Below, piece by piece: positions 1 to 7,323 of a stretch of DNA of 32,029 bases. This stretch comes from Deltaproteobacteria bacterium (GTDB lineage: Bacteria > Desulfobacterota > Syntrophia > Syntrophales > UBA2192). The stretch lies in contig JAAYEC010000067.1 of assembly GCA_012728915.1 (NCBI GenBank), forward strand, positions 1-32,029, written 5' to 3'. A program made the position numbers and the translations under genes. Positions within the stretch are counted from its first letter, which is position 1. Every line of letters starts with the position of its first letter. A model generated the notes under the pieces. It was not told the DNA's origin and did no database searches. It saw nothing but the letters and a program-made list of their open reading frames with translations.

Positions 1-105
1 ATCCAGGCCGCCAAGGCCAGGGCCCGAGGTTACCGAACCATTAAGAACTTCATCACGATGATCTATCTCATCAGCGGCAAACTGGACTTCAGGCTACCCA
101 CTTGA
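1..105 (+). CDS. ISL3-family transposase, C-terminal fragment
   Basis: An open frame enters from the left edge and stops with TGA at 103-105, giving 34 residues. It contains ARGYRTIKNFITMIYLISG followed by KLDF, which resembles the conserved C-terminal tail of ISL3-type (IS204/IS1001/IS1165) DDE transposases. The catalytic domain is outside the window. The tail overlaps the 3' end of the opposing hsdS frame, as expected if the element jumped into hsdS. Family assignment rests on this short tail only and was made by recognition, not by search. Confidence 0.6.
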   Translation: MQAAKARARGYRTIKNFITMIYLISGKLDFRLPT

Positions 106-119
106 AACAGCGAGGAACC
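1..119 (+). mobile_element. Right end of an ISL3-like insertion sequence (partial)
   Basis: The first 119 bases read as the end of an insertion sequence: the last codons of a transposase, then a short non-coding end. The likely outer boundary is at about 119, where the hsdS reading frame on the other strand stops resembling HsdS. Read inward from that boundary on the minus strand, the end starts GGTTCCTCGCTG and continues to GTGGGTAG at about 94, which has the look of an ISL3-family terminal inverted repeat. The other end of the element lies outside the window, so neither the repeat pair nor the target duplication can be confirmed. Confidence 0.6.
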
Positions 120-962
120 ATATTTTTCAATCTCATTCTCATGGAGATTCATTCTCTTTAATTTCGTCCAATCAACTTTTCCATCTTGAATATTGTACAT
201 TCTCAGGCAGATTACCCCAGTGTCATTGTAGAATTCCTCAGGCTTATAAATACCATTTGACATTGATTCGATATAATCAGCAAGAAATCCCCAACTCCAT
301 GATACTGGCACGGGAAACGGATTACCATTATTGCTTGATCTCTCCACATCTGCCCTCTTGGTATCTGCTTGTCGCCAATCTGCCGTGAGGCGACCAGAGC
401 AGGCGGCTGCAAGGACGGATTGGCGGAAGCGTTTGAGGATGGCCGGGATTTTATCCAGCCGCTCCTTGCAGGCGTCGACTTTTGCCAGAAGTTGGTCCAG
501 CTTGGCGACGATGCGCTGCTGTTCATCTAAGGGCGCGAGTAAAACTGCGATGCCTTCAACATCTTTCTTAGAGATTGCCGTAAAAGTTGAGCCGGTGCCC
601 TGCTTGGAGAGAATCGGTTCAATGAAACGTAAATAGTTCAGTAGATATTGAGAGCTTGTGACCTGAGAAGGCCGAATAGCCGCCAAACCTCTGCCGATAC
701 AGGATTTCTCTTTATTAAGATTTGTCGGACCGACGGGCGCTCTGACCGAGAGCAAAATGTCTCCTGTCTCTGCGATCTTTTTCGGCTCATCGCAAAATTT
801 GACAACCCTAGGGTACAGAGCCTGAAATTCAGCTTTGCCCTGGAAGAACGGCAGTCCTCTCCCTTCGGAGTTATAGGAACTTGACGGTGGAGATTGTCCC
901 ATGACTATCTCTGAAATTTCGTTCAGAGGGATCTCCTGCCATCCTGTCGGCAAATTACTCAT
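63..962 (-). CDS. hsdS: Type I restriction-modification specificity subunit HsdS, truncated by IS insertion
   Basis: HsdS selects the DNA target for the HsdM/HsdR complex. The 299-residue frame starts with the typical LPTGWQEIPLNEI, has a first target-recognition domain (about residues 8-143), the central conserved helical region with LAPLDEQQRIVAKLDQLL and a coiled coil (144-197), then the start of a second recognition domain from about 215 (PVSWSWGFL). Real HsdS sequence appears to end at Tyr281; the last 18 residues are read from the inserted IS end. Full HsdS proteins are usually 400-450 residues, so most of domain two is lost. The ATG overlaps the stop of an hsdM-tail remnant (ATGAGTAA), the normal hsdM-hsdS coupling. 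Base composition is AT-richer than the rest of the window. A half-length HsdS can sometimes act as a dimer, so loss of function is likely but not certain. Confidence 0.88.
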   Translation of the reverse strand: MSNLPTGWQEIPLNEISEIVMGQSPPSSSYNSEGRGLPFFQGKAEFQALYPRVVKFCDEPKKIAETGDILLSVRAPVGPTNLNKEKSCIGRGLAAIRPSQVTSSQYLLNYLRFIEPILSKQGTGSTFTAISKKDVEGIAVLLAPLDEQQRIVAKLDQLLAKVDACKERLDKIPAILKRFRQSVLAAACSGRLTADWRQADTKRADVERSSNNGNPFPVPVSWSWGFLADYIESMSNGIYKPEEFYNDTGVICLRMYNIQDGKVDWTKLKRMNLHENEIEKYGSSLFQVGSLKSSLPLMR

Positions 963-1085
963 TCCGGCCGTTCCCGTTAGATTCTATCAACTGCAGTATC
1001 TCCCGCAACTCATCCACCACCGCATCCAGCTCCGTGATGGCCTCGGCGGCCAGGTCCTGTGGATCGGGCAGATTACTGGCCTCTT
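955..1085 (-). pseudogene. Remnant of a second hsdM 3' end
   Basis: On the minus strand, codons directly upstream of hsdS read as a close relative of the last 40 or so residues of the intact HsdM, with the shared core DLAAEAITEL and the ending SNGNG-x-NE, followed by TAA inside the hsdS start. It differs from the intact copy at several codons (DPQD for EPQD, AVV preceded by D for E, IES for IDS). An in-frame TAA lies just upstream of the similarity, so it is not a gene of its own. It looks like the tail of the hsdM that originally belonged to this hsdS. Confidence 0.85.
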
Positions 1086-1138
1086 TGGGTTACTTACAGT
1101 AGCTCAAAAACATGCTTGACATTCAGTCAAATCTGCAT

Positions 1139-1167
1139 ATTATATCTATTAAAGATTGACGTATTGG
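1139..1167 (-). promoter_or_regulatory. Weak candidate promoter for hsdS
   Basis: A perfect TATAAT is read on the minus strand at 1144-1139, about 180 bases upstream of hsdS and downstream of the DUF3800 hairpin. The hexamer 17 bases upstream (CCAATA, 1167-1162) is a poor -35. It could give hsdS its own transcript now that the insert separates it from hsdM, but AT-rich sequence makes chance matches common. Confidence 0.25.
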
Positions 1168-1190
1168 GATCGGGGTGTCCCCGGTCGGTA

Positions 1191-1214
1191 AAGGGTCTCC
1201 ACTTGGAGACTCTT
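1191..1214 (-). terminator. Hairpin terminator after the DUF3800 gene
   Basis: A 10-bp stem, AAGGGTCTCC against GGAGACTCTT with one G-T pair and the loop ACTT, starts 6 bases after the DUF3800 stop codon. On the minus strand the stem is followed by only a short T run, while on the plus strand a stronger TTTATTTTTAT tail follows, so it may work in both directions. Confidence 0.55.
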
Positions 1215-1219
1215 TATTT

Positions 1220-1852
1220 TTATGGAAATAACTTCAACCCCCAGCCCATGAATTCCCCTGCCTCGGAACAGTATAGCTTGTCCTTGATGATCTGGAATGG
1301 GATGTATGGCACTTCCGGGGCGAGGATGTATCTTGCGAGCGGATAGGCGCACAGGTCGGCGAGCTGCAGACCGATGATGTTGTCCCGTTTCGAAAAGAAG
1401 TCGAACTGAATGATTTTCTTCTTGAGTCTGTCCGCAGACACATAATAGGTCCCCCGGTCCATTGTCGAGTTAAAATGCGCCAAGAGCAATCTGTCTTCTT
1501 TCTTTCCTCTCTCCTCCACTGCGATCGCGACCGTGGAATCCGGATGAAGGCGATCCAGACAGAAGACCAATCTCTCTATGATGAAAGAGAGCGATAAGGC
1601 ATATGGATCCTTTGCCCCCCGCCCGTACCGTTTTACATGTTCCTCTTTGTGGATACCCGCCCCGATAATGTGAAACGTGGTTTTTTTGATCACGTCATTC
1701 AGTTCATGATAAAATTTTTCCTTGAGCCTTAAATCGAACAAAATCTGAAATGCATCTTGGCATTTCCGGATGTCCCTAGAGTGCAGGATAACTTTATCGG
1801 TCTTAAAAAACCTCTGCTTGAAGGCACGCATTTCTTCTTCGAGCTGGCGCAT
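1220..1852 (-). CDS. DUF3800 protein, N-terminally broken
   Basis: The open frame from ATG 1852 gives 210 residues with the C-terminal motif GLQLADLCAYPLAR typical of DUF3800, a family with a predicted RNase H-like fold often found beside defence genes. The family's other signature, the N-terminal YLDETGDHG, is encoded in the same frame but upstream of this ATG at 1945-1919. Between it and the only plausible start (ATG 1966, overlapping the hsdM stop) are the tandem stops TAA TAG at 1954-1949. No ATG, GTG or TTG lies between the stops and the motif. The encoded protein would therefore lack its first acidic motif and is probably inactive. It lies between hsdM and hsdS, is AT-richer than hsdM, and is flanked by duplicated hsdM tails, which suggests acquisition by recombination. 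Confidence 0.75.
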   Translation of the reverse strand: MRQLEEEMRAFKQRFFKTDKVILHSRDIRKCQDAFQILFDLRLKEKFYHELNDVIKKTTFHIIGAGIHKEEHVKRYGRGAKDPYALSLSFIIERLVFCLDRLHPDSTVAIAVEERGKKEDRLLLAHFNSTMDRGTYYVSADRLKKKIIQFDFFSKRDNIIGLQLADLCAYPLARYILAPEVPYIPFQIIKDKLYCSEAGEFMGWGLKLFP

Positions 1853-1958
1853 CCACTCATCTCCGATCAGACAGCCACACAGCAGGAAGAGCGGGAAATT
1901 CTTGTCGATGAAGTCCAGTCCGTGATCCCCGGTTTCATCGAGGTAGAACTATTATTTT

Positions 1959-3371
1959 TCACTCATTTTTCCCGTTACCATTCGAGTCGATCAATTCAAG
2001 AATTTCCCTTAGCTCATCCACCACCGCCTCCAGCTCCGTGATGGCCTCGGCGGCCAGGTCCTGCGGCTCGGGAAGATCGTCGGCGTCTTCCAGGGATTCG
2101 TCCTTCAGCCAGGTGATGTCCAGCTTGTACGCCCGTTCCCTGATCTCGCTGATGTGGAACCTGCGGAATCGGCCCTGCTCGCCCTGGTCCTTCCGCCGCG
2201 ATGCGCCATTGGGGTCGGCGCCGTAGCATTTCTCGAAGTCCGCGAAATGGGCCGGCGTGAGCGGGCGTTCCTTCTTCGTGATGCCCGGCACATTGGAGCG
2301 GGCGTCGTAGATCCAGACGTTCTCCGTGGGGTACCCCTTCTGGAAGAAGATCACGTTGGCCTTGACGCCCTGGCTGTAGGGGGTGAAGGTGCCCCGCGGC
2401 AGGCGCAGGATGGTGTGAAGCCCGCAGTCCTGCATGAGGATCTCGAACACCTCGCCCGCCTTGTCCTCGAAAAGGCAGTTGTCGGGCAGGACCATTGCGG
2501 CCCGGCCGCCGCGCTTGAGGATGTTCGTCACGTGTTGGACGAAGTTGAGCTGCTTGTTGCTGGTCTCGATGGTGAAGTCGTCGCGCACGGGCGCCTGGTT
2601 GGCCCCCTTCGTGCCGAAGGGCGGGTTGGTCAGGACGCAGTCGTACAGTTCGTTGCGGTTGGGCTCGTAGATGGAATCGCCGAGGTAGATCGTCGGCTCC
2701 AGGCCGTGCAGGAAAAGATTCATCAACGCGAGGCGCCGGGGGCGCGGCACGAGGTCCTGGCCGTAGTACGTGGCCGAGCGGACCCGCTTGAAGTCCTTCC
2801 GCTCGACCCCGCCCTGCTCCAGCAGCCACTCGTAGGCGCACATGAGAAAGCCTCCCGTCCCGCAGGCCGGGTCGCAGATCGTGAAGTCCCGGCTCGCCCT
2901 CGGGTCGGGTTTCATGACGCGGACGACGGACTGGATCAGAACCCGCGGCGTGAAGTACTGGCCCGCGCCCTTCTTGCCCTCGCTGGCCGCCTTTTCGAGC
3001 AGGCCCTCGAAGGCCGCCCCCTTCACGTCCACGTCCATGGAGGTCCATTCTTCCTCGTCGATCATGGTGATGAGGCGCTTCAGATTGACGGGGTTGTTGA
3101 ATCGGGGCATGGACTGGCTGAAGATATCGCCGAGAAGGCCCTTGGCCTCCCGAAGCCGACGGAGAATGTCCTGGTAGTGATCCGTCAGTTCCGTGCCGGA
3201 CTTTGCCTTCAGGCTGTCCCAGCCGCAGCCCTTCGGGATCTCGACGCCGCGCTCGTCGGCCATCTTCAGGAAGAGCAGGTAAGTGAGCTGCTCGATGTAG
3301 TCGCCGTAATCGATCCCGTCGTGGCGCAGGGTGTGGCAGAACCCCCAGAGCTTGTTGACGATGTCGGACAT
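1959..3371 (-). CDS. hsdM: Type I restriction-modification DNA methyltransferase HsdM
   Basis: N6-adenine methyltransferase of a type I system; two copies with one HsdS form the modification enzyme. The 470 residues carry the N-terminal HsdM helical domain (LWGFCHTLRHDGIDYGDY), the GQYFTP box near 137-142, the AdoMet-binding motif DPACGTGGF (167-175) and the catalytic motif NPPF (249-252). Length and motifs are complete, so this gene looks functional. The final codons overlap an ATG in the pattern ATGAGTGA, the usual coupling to a following gene; here that is the broken DUF3800 frame, not hsdS. GC content is high, like hsdR and unlike hsdS. A 396-base spacer with repeats separates it from hsdR upstream. 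Confidence 0.95.
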   Translation of the reverse strand: MSDIVNKLWGFCHTLRHDGIDYGDYIEQLTYLLFLKMADERGVEIPKGCGWDSLKAKSGTELTDHYQDILRRLREAKGLLGDIFSQSMPRFNNPVNLKRLITMIDEEEWTSMDVDVKGAAFEGLLEKAASEGKKGAGQYFTPRVLIQSVVRVMKPDPRASRDFTICDPACGTGGFLMCAYEWLLEQGGVERKDFKRVRSATYYGQDLVPRPRRLALMNLFLHGLEPTIYLGDSIYEPNRNELYDCVLTNPPFGTKGANQAPVRDDFTIETSNKQLNFVQHVTNILKRGGRAAMVLPDNCLFEDKAGEVFEILMQDCGLHTILRLPRGTFTPYSQGVKANVIFFQKGYPTENVWIYDARSNVPGITKKERPLTPAHFADFEKCYGADPNGASRRKDQGEQGRFRRFHISEIRERAYKLDITWLKDESLEDADDLPEPQDLAAEAITELEAVVDELREILELIDSNGNGKNE

Positions 3372-3504
3372 GGGCGGGGCGTTTCCTTCCTCGAAGTACT
3401 ATCGGAAGTGAGAGATTTTCTTCTATAACTCAAACGAAAAATGAGTCATTACGAGCCGAACCTCGTGAGGCGTGGTAATCTACAATTCTGAATGAAATAA
3501 CGAA

Positions 3505-3721
3505 GATTGCCGCGTCGGGCTCGCGTCCTCCTCCTAATGAACAACTTTGAGGGTCATTGCGGTGAGCCGAAGCCCCGAGCGAAGCGCGGGGGGAAGCGAA
3601 GCAATCTCAATCATTTCAGTGGATTGCCGCGTCGGGCTCACGCCCTCCTCGCAATGACGGATCGGCGCTGTTTCTTCCATCGATAACCCCGTCTCCGAAG
3701 GGGTCAGCGGCTCGCAATGAC
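3505..3721. repeat. REP-like palindromic intergenic repeat cluster
   Basis: The hsdR-hsdM spacer (3372-3767) holds no gene. It contains GATTGCCGCGTCGGGCTC at 3505 and again at 3622, each running into CCTCCTC and (G/T)CAATGA or AATGA. An inverted partner begins GTCATTGCG at 3553 and ends GCAATCTC at 3607. Together 3553-3658 form a large imperfect palindrome with GTCATTGC/GCAATGAC ends. A further CTCGCAATGACA lies at 3711. Such GTCATTGCGAGG...GCAATC units are scattered between genes in many deltaproteobacterial genomes. Confidence 0.7.
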
Positions 3722-3767
3722 AAAAGATTATTGCGGCAAAGTCTCCGGAAAGGGAATGGATTGATCC

Positions 3768-6449
3768 TTACGCCGCGATGGCGTAGTTGAACTGTTCAAT
3801 AAGCGTTTCGAGGCCTTCTGTAAAGACCTTTCTGGCGCGGCCGAGGCCGCCCTTCGCGGCGAAGGCGGGCGCGTTGTCGAAGTCGGCAAGCTCGATGGTC
3901 AGGTTCCGGACCAGGTGCTCGCGGATGAGCCCCATCCAGAGGCTCTGCTCCCCGGTGAGCTGTTTTCCCGCGGTCACCTTTGCCATGGCCCGGTCCGTCC
4001 GTTCCTCCGCCGTCAGGATGGGTTCCTCCTGCCGGGCGGCGTGCTTGACCATGGAGATGATGTCGGCCAGCGCCTTGTTGTAGACCAGCCTGTGGGCTTT
4101 CTGGAGGTCCTTCTCGTCGAAGCGGTTGAGGCTCAGCGTCCGCCTCAGTTCGTCCAGGGCCTCCGTCTTCCATCCCCTGGGCCGCTCCAGCAGGATGCGG
4201 ATGGCCTCGATCTGCTCGGGGTTATCCCGGACGAAGCGCGCGAAGGTGTCGAGATAGTCCTCGGGCTTCTGATACTCGCTTCCCCGGCGGATCATGACCC
4301 CCGAGGTGACCTCGTCGACGACCTCGTATCCTTTATAGAAGCTCTTCCGGGCGCGGGGGTAGTTGACAAGCAACTCCTGGAATTCCTTGTTTCGCAGGAT
4401 CTTCATGGTCTCGGTGAAGTCATTTTTGATTCGGTCGGGAAGGCTCCCGGCGAACTTCCCCATATCGCCGTCGGGGATGAAGGCCGCGAACTTCTCCCTC
4501 GCCTCGCCGCTCATTTCTTTTTCGATGCGTCTCAGGCGCTTCGCGAGCACCCGGACGTGGTAGTCCCGGTCGACGTTCTGGTAGATGTTCTCGATGACCT
4601 GCTCGATCGGCATGGGCTCCTTCCGGGGCGGCTCGACATCGAAGTCCGTCGTGTTCCGGAAATACTCGATCAGCGTCCCGTCGAAGCAGTCGAAGATGGT
4701 GAAGTGGGACTTGTCGATCTCGGGACACAGGCGGGTGCCCCGGCCCAGCATCTGGACCCAGAGGATGCGCGATTTCACGGGGCGCATGAAGACCACAAAC
4801 TCCAGGCTGGGGATGTCGACGCCGGTGCTCAGCATGTCCACCGTTACGACGACCTTCGGATTGGGCCGGTTGCGGAACTCGCGGATCTTCTGCAGGGGAC
4901 GATCCACGCTGGGACTGCCGGTGATCTTCTGGACGAAATCGTCGCCCTGGCCGAACTCTTCCCGGCAGAGCCGGACCAGCTGGTCGGCGTGCGAGATGTG
5001 GGGCAGGTCGTTTGCGGCGAAGATCAGGATCTTGGGGAAACGACCCGTTTCCTTTTCGTGCGCGTAGGCATACCGGGCGATCTCCCCGACGATTTTCCGG
5101 TTGCTGTCCGGAGCGGTGATGTCTTTCTCAATTTGCTCGGAGGAAAACTCCCGCTCGTCTTCGAGCTGATCGTAGACCTCCTGGCCCGTTTGCGTATCGA
5201 CGAGGCCGACCTGTTCGCCCTCCTTCAGGAACACGCCGTTCATCCGCACGTTGGACTTGATCCTCACGGCGTCGTAATCGACCAGGTAATCATCCAGAAT
5301 GGCCTGTTCGGTGGTGTAGCGGAAGACTACTTCATTGAACAGAGAGAGCGTATGCGGGGCGGGGGTTGCCGTGAGGCCGATCTTGACGGCATCGAAGTGG
5401 TCCAGGACGGCCCGCCAGGTCGCGGTGTCCTTTGCCGTGTAGCCCCGATGGCATTCGTCGGCGACAATGGCGTCGAAGGCATGGATCGGGATGTCGATCC
5501 GGTCGGTGTCGTCCTCGTCGTACTCGGGATCGCTTGCGCTCTGGGAGAAGGCGCCTTCCCGGCCGAAGAGATTGATCGCCATGCGCTGGATCGTCGAGAC
5601 GTAGACGAAGGTGTGGGTCGCCTGGGGGGAGGTCAGATAGGCACCCGGCAGCACCTTCGGGTCGTAGGGCTTGTCGTCGTCGAAGTCCTCCCGGCGGAAC
5701 CGCTGGCTGAAGACGTCGTACTCCTTGTCGAACTTGAGCCCCTTCGGCGTATTGAACGCGGCGAACTCCCGCACGGCCTGGGCGGCCAGGGCTCGCCGGT
5801 CGACGAGGAACAGGACCCGTCGAAAGGCCTTCGACTCGAGGAAGCGGTAGATCTGGGCTACCGTCATGAAGGTCTTTCCCGTGCCCGTCGCCATGGCCAG
5901 CAGCATGGCGCGCTTTCCCTTTGTGATGGCCGCTTCGGTCGCCTCGATGGCCGCTTTCTGGTAGGGCCTCAGCCGATCGATCGCGTTCGGGTTTTCACCG
6001 AACCACTCGTAACCGGACTGCCGGCCTAACCATTCCTCCAGGGCATCGGCCGTATGGAAATCATGGATTCTTCTCGAGACGTTCTTTTCGGCCCGGACAT
6101 CGAGAAACCAGATCACTTCGCCGTTCGAGGCATACAGGAAAGGAACGCGGTAGCCCCGCCAATTGCCGGTTCCGTCGTGTGCGCCTTTCGCGTATCGCTT
6201 GGCTTGCTCCAGTACGGTATAGGGCCCCACGCCGACTTTCTTCGCTTCGAGGATGCCCAGGAGTTTCCCCTTGACGAAAAAGGCGTAGTCGGCGGGACCG
6301 TTGGCGGTGGGATATTCCTCGACGGCGTGGCAGTGCAGTTGGGCGGGATCCAGGCCTTCCTTGAATTTGATGATTTCCCAGGACGGCTTGAGCGCGGCAA
6401 GCTTCCTGTTGATGCGGTCTCTTCTTGTCTGCCACTCGAGCTCGGTCAT
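3768..6449 (-). CDS. hsdR: Type I restriction enzyme subunit HsdR (EcoEI-like)
   Basis: The restriction and DNA-translocation subunit of the type I complex. In 893 residues it has an N-terminal nuclease domain with Asp54 and LEAKK (Glu68, Lys70) as the PD-(D/E)xK core; a superfamily 2 helicase motor with MATGTGKT (186-193), DECH (331-334), TATP, the later motif STGVDIPSLE and GRGTR; and a long C-terminal region resembling the EcoEI-type R domain. The start has a GGAGAGAGG ribosome site. All motifs are present, so the subunit itself looks intact. It needs an HsdM-HsdS core to act, and the only hsdS here is truncated, so restriction is probably off. A good promoter precedes it. Confidence 0.95.
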   Translation of the reverse strand: MTELEWQTRRDRINRKLAALKPSWEIIKFKEGLDPAQLHCHAVEEYPTANGPADYAFFVKGKLLGILEAKKVGVGPYTVLEQAKRYAKGAHDGTGNWRGYRVPFLYASNGEVIWFLDVRAEKNVSRRIHDFHTADALEEWLGRQSGYEWFGENPNAIDRLRPYQKAAIEATEAAITKGKRAMLLAMATGTGKTFMTVAQIYRFLESKAFRRVLFLVDRRALAAQAVREFAAFNTPKGLKFDKEYDVFSQRFRREDFDDDKPYDPKVLPGAYLTSPQATHTFVYVSTIQRMAINLFGREGAFSQSASDPEYDEDDTDRIDIPIHAFDAIVADECHRGYTAKDTATWRAVLDHFDAVKIGLTATPAPHTLSLFNEVVFRYTTEQAILDDYLVDYDAVRIKSNVRMNGVFLKEGEQVGLVDTQTGQEVYDQLEDEREFSSEQIEKDITAPDSNRKIVGEIARYAYAHEKETGRFPKILIFAANDLPHISHADQLVRLCREEFGQGDDFVQKITGSPSVDRPLQKIREFRNRPNPKVVVTVDMLSTGVDIPSLEFVVFMRPVKSRILWVQMLGRGTRLCPEIDKSHFTIFDCFDGTLIEYFRNTTDFDVEPPRKEPMPIEQVIENIYQNVDRDYHVRVLAKRLRRIEKEMSGEAREKFAAFIPDGDMGKFAGSLPDRIKNDFTETMKILRNKEFQELLVNYPRARKSFYKGYEVVDEVTSGVMIRRGSEYQKPEDYLDTFARFVRDNPEQIEAIRILLERPRGWKTEALDELRRTLSLNRFDEKDLQKAHRLVYNKALADIISMVKHAARQEEPILTAEERTDRAMAKVTAGKQLTGEQSLWMGLIREHLVRNLTIELADFDNAPAFAAKGGLGRARKVFTEGLETLIEQFNYAIAA

Positions 6450-6538
6450 CGCCTCTCTCCGGGCATCCGACCCGTCATTGCGTCAGAGAATGAAAAAGCC
6501 CGAACGGGAGCTGCGGCTCCGCTTCCCCTCCCGGCGAA

Positions 6539-6567
6539 TCTATAGAAGGAACGAAACGAAAAGTCAA
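6539..6567 (-). promoter_or_regulatory. Sigma70-type promoter of hsdR
   Basis: On the minus strand TTGACT (6567-6562) and TATAGA (6544-6539) are separated by 17 bases, about 90 bases ahead of the hsdR start. The leader between them and the gene contains a GC-rich inverted repeat with CGGGAG/CTCCCG arms. Confidence 0.65.
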
Positions 6568-6630
6568 GAACGTCCATGTCTTCCGCTGTGGTGGGCGGGT
6601 ACATTGCGGTCGGGAAGGGGGGAAGAGCAA

Positions 6631-6658
6631 ACCCCCCGGGGACAGATCCCCGGGGGGT
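6631..6658 (-). terminator. Strong hairpin after the 6694-7107 gene
   Basis: ACCCCCCGGGGA and TCCCCGGGGGGT form a perfect 12-bp stem with a 4-base loop, 36 bases beyond the stop of the minus-strand gene. The following minus-strand bases (TTGCTCTT) are only moderately T-rich. It also separates that gene from the divergent hsdR promoter. Confidence 0.6.
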
Positions 6659-6693
6659 CGGACAATGCCGCGCTGCCGGCTCTTTCGGACGAT

Positions 6694-7107
6694 TTACCGT
6701 CCGAGGACTTGTTGCGTCTGGTTGTAGCCCGCGCCGGTCGCTTTCTGCGTGGCTGTCGGCGTTGCCGGAGCCGTGTTGACCTTGTTGACGAAGGTTGCGT
6801 TCTTCTTCGGGTCCTGTGGAGCCGGGCCCGGAGTTTTCACGATCGGTCGGGGAGGCTGCGCGGGCGCCTGTGTTTGACCCGGCAGGATGATGGGCCTGAC
6901 CGCCGGCATGGGCTGGCCGGGCTTCGCGGGCTGACTGAAACCGTCCGAAACCGACTTTCCCGGGTTACCCTGCGGCATTTTCTTCATGAAGTCCTGGTGC
7001 TGAAAAGAAGGGGGAGCCGCCGCGTCGGCGGCAAGCGCCGGAGAGGCGAGAGCCATGGCGAAAACCAGGGCGGCGAAAACTGCGGTCGACTTCTTCTCCA
7101 TGATCAT
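6694..7107 (-). CDS. Small exported protein, proline/glutamine-rich, unknown function
   Basis: I do not recognise a family. The 137-residue product begins MIMEKK and has a clear signal peptide (hydrophobic AVFAALVFAMALASPALA, cleavage expected after ALA-A). The mature part is low-complexity, rich in Pro, Gln, Ala and Thr (for example PGQTQAPAQPPRP), with no cysteine or enzyme motif. The start at 7107 is chosen because AAGGAG lies 7 bases upstream; an earlier in-frame ATG at 7143 lacks this and would add a charged leader before the signal. A second ATG at 7101 is possible. It follows the DUF3617 and CARDB-type genes on the same strand after a 216-base gap, so it may share their envelope location. 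Confidence 0.7.
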   Translation of the reverse strand: MIMEKKSTAVFAALVFAMALASPALAADAAAPPSFQHQDFMKKMPQGNPGKSVSDGFSQPAKPGQPMPAVRPIILPGQTQAPAQPPRPIVKTPGPAPQDPKKNATFVNKVNTAPATPTATQKATGAGYNQTQQVLGR

Positions 7108-7323
7108 GCTGGATCTCCTTTCCCTGCGTCGGTCGTCCGTCATGTAACAAGATCGTCAGGGCGCGACCGAACTTGAGCGGTCATTGCCGTCTCCCCGCAG
7201 GCCCGGCGCCGGATCGGTGCCGGGATATCCATCGACAACCCCGTCTGCCGGGCTGGGTCCGGGGCATGCGGCGATCCCCGGGCTGTTCTGTACGGCTCTT
7301 TCCCACCGGAGCCGGGACTGCCG

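Noticed and set aside
1116-1143. TTGACA with TATTAT 16 bases on, plus strand, a possible promoter
   Set aside because: It would transcribe antisense into the broken DUF3800 gene and meet the hairpin at 1191-1214 within 50 bases. No plus-strand product exists, so it is probably a chance match in AT-rich DNA.
3915-6029. Very long open frame (704 codons) on the plus strand opposite hsdR
   Set aside because: It is the GC-driven mirror of hsdR: low-complexity Val/Leu/Asp-rich sequence, no ribosome site. The same applies to long frames opposite or beside real genes at 2154-3428, 7181-8548, 7582-9522, 10110-11261, 14480-16261, 15972-17156 and 26161-27171.
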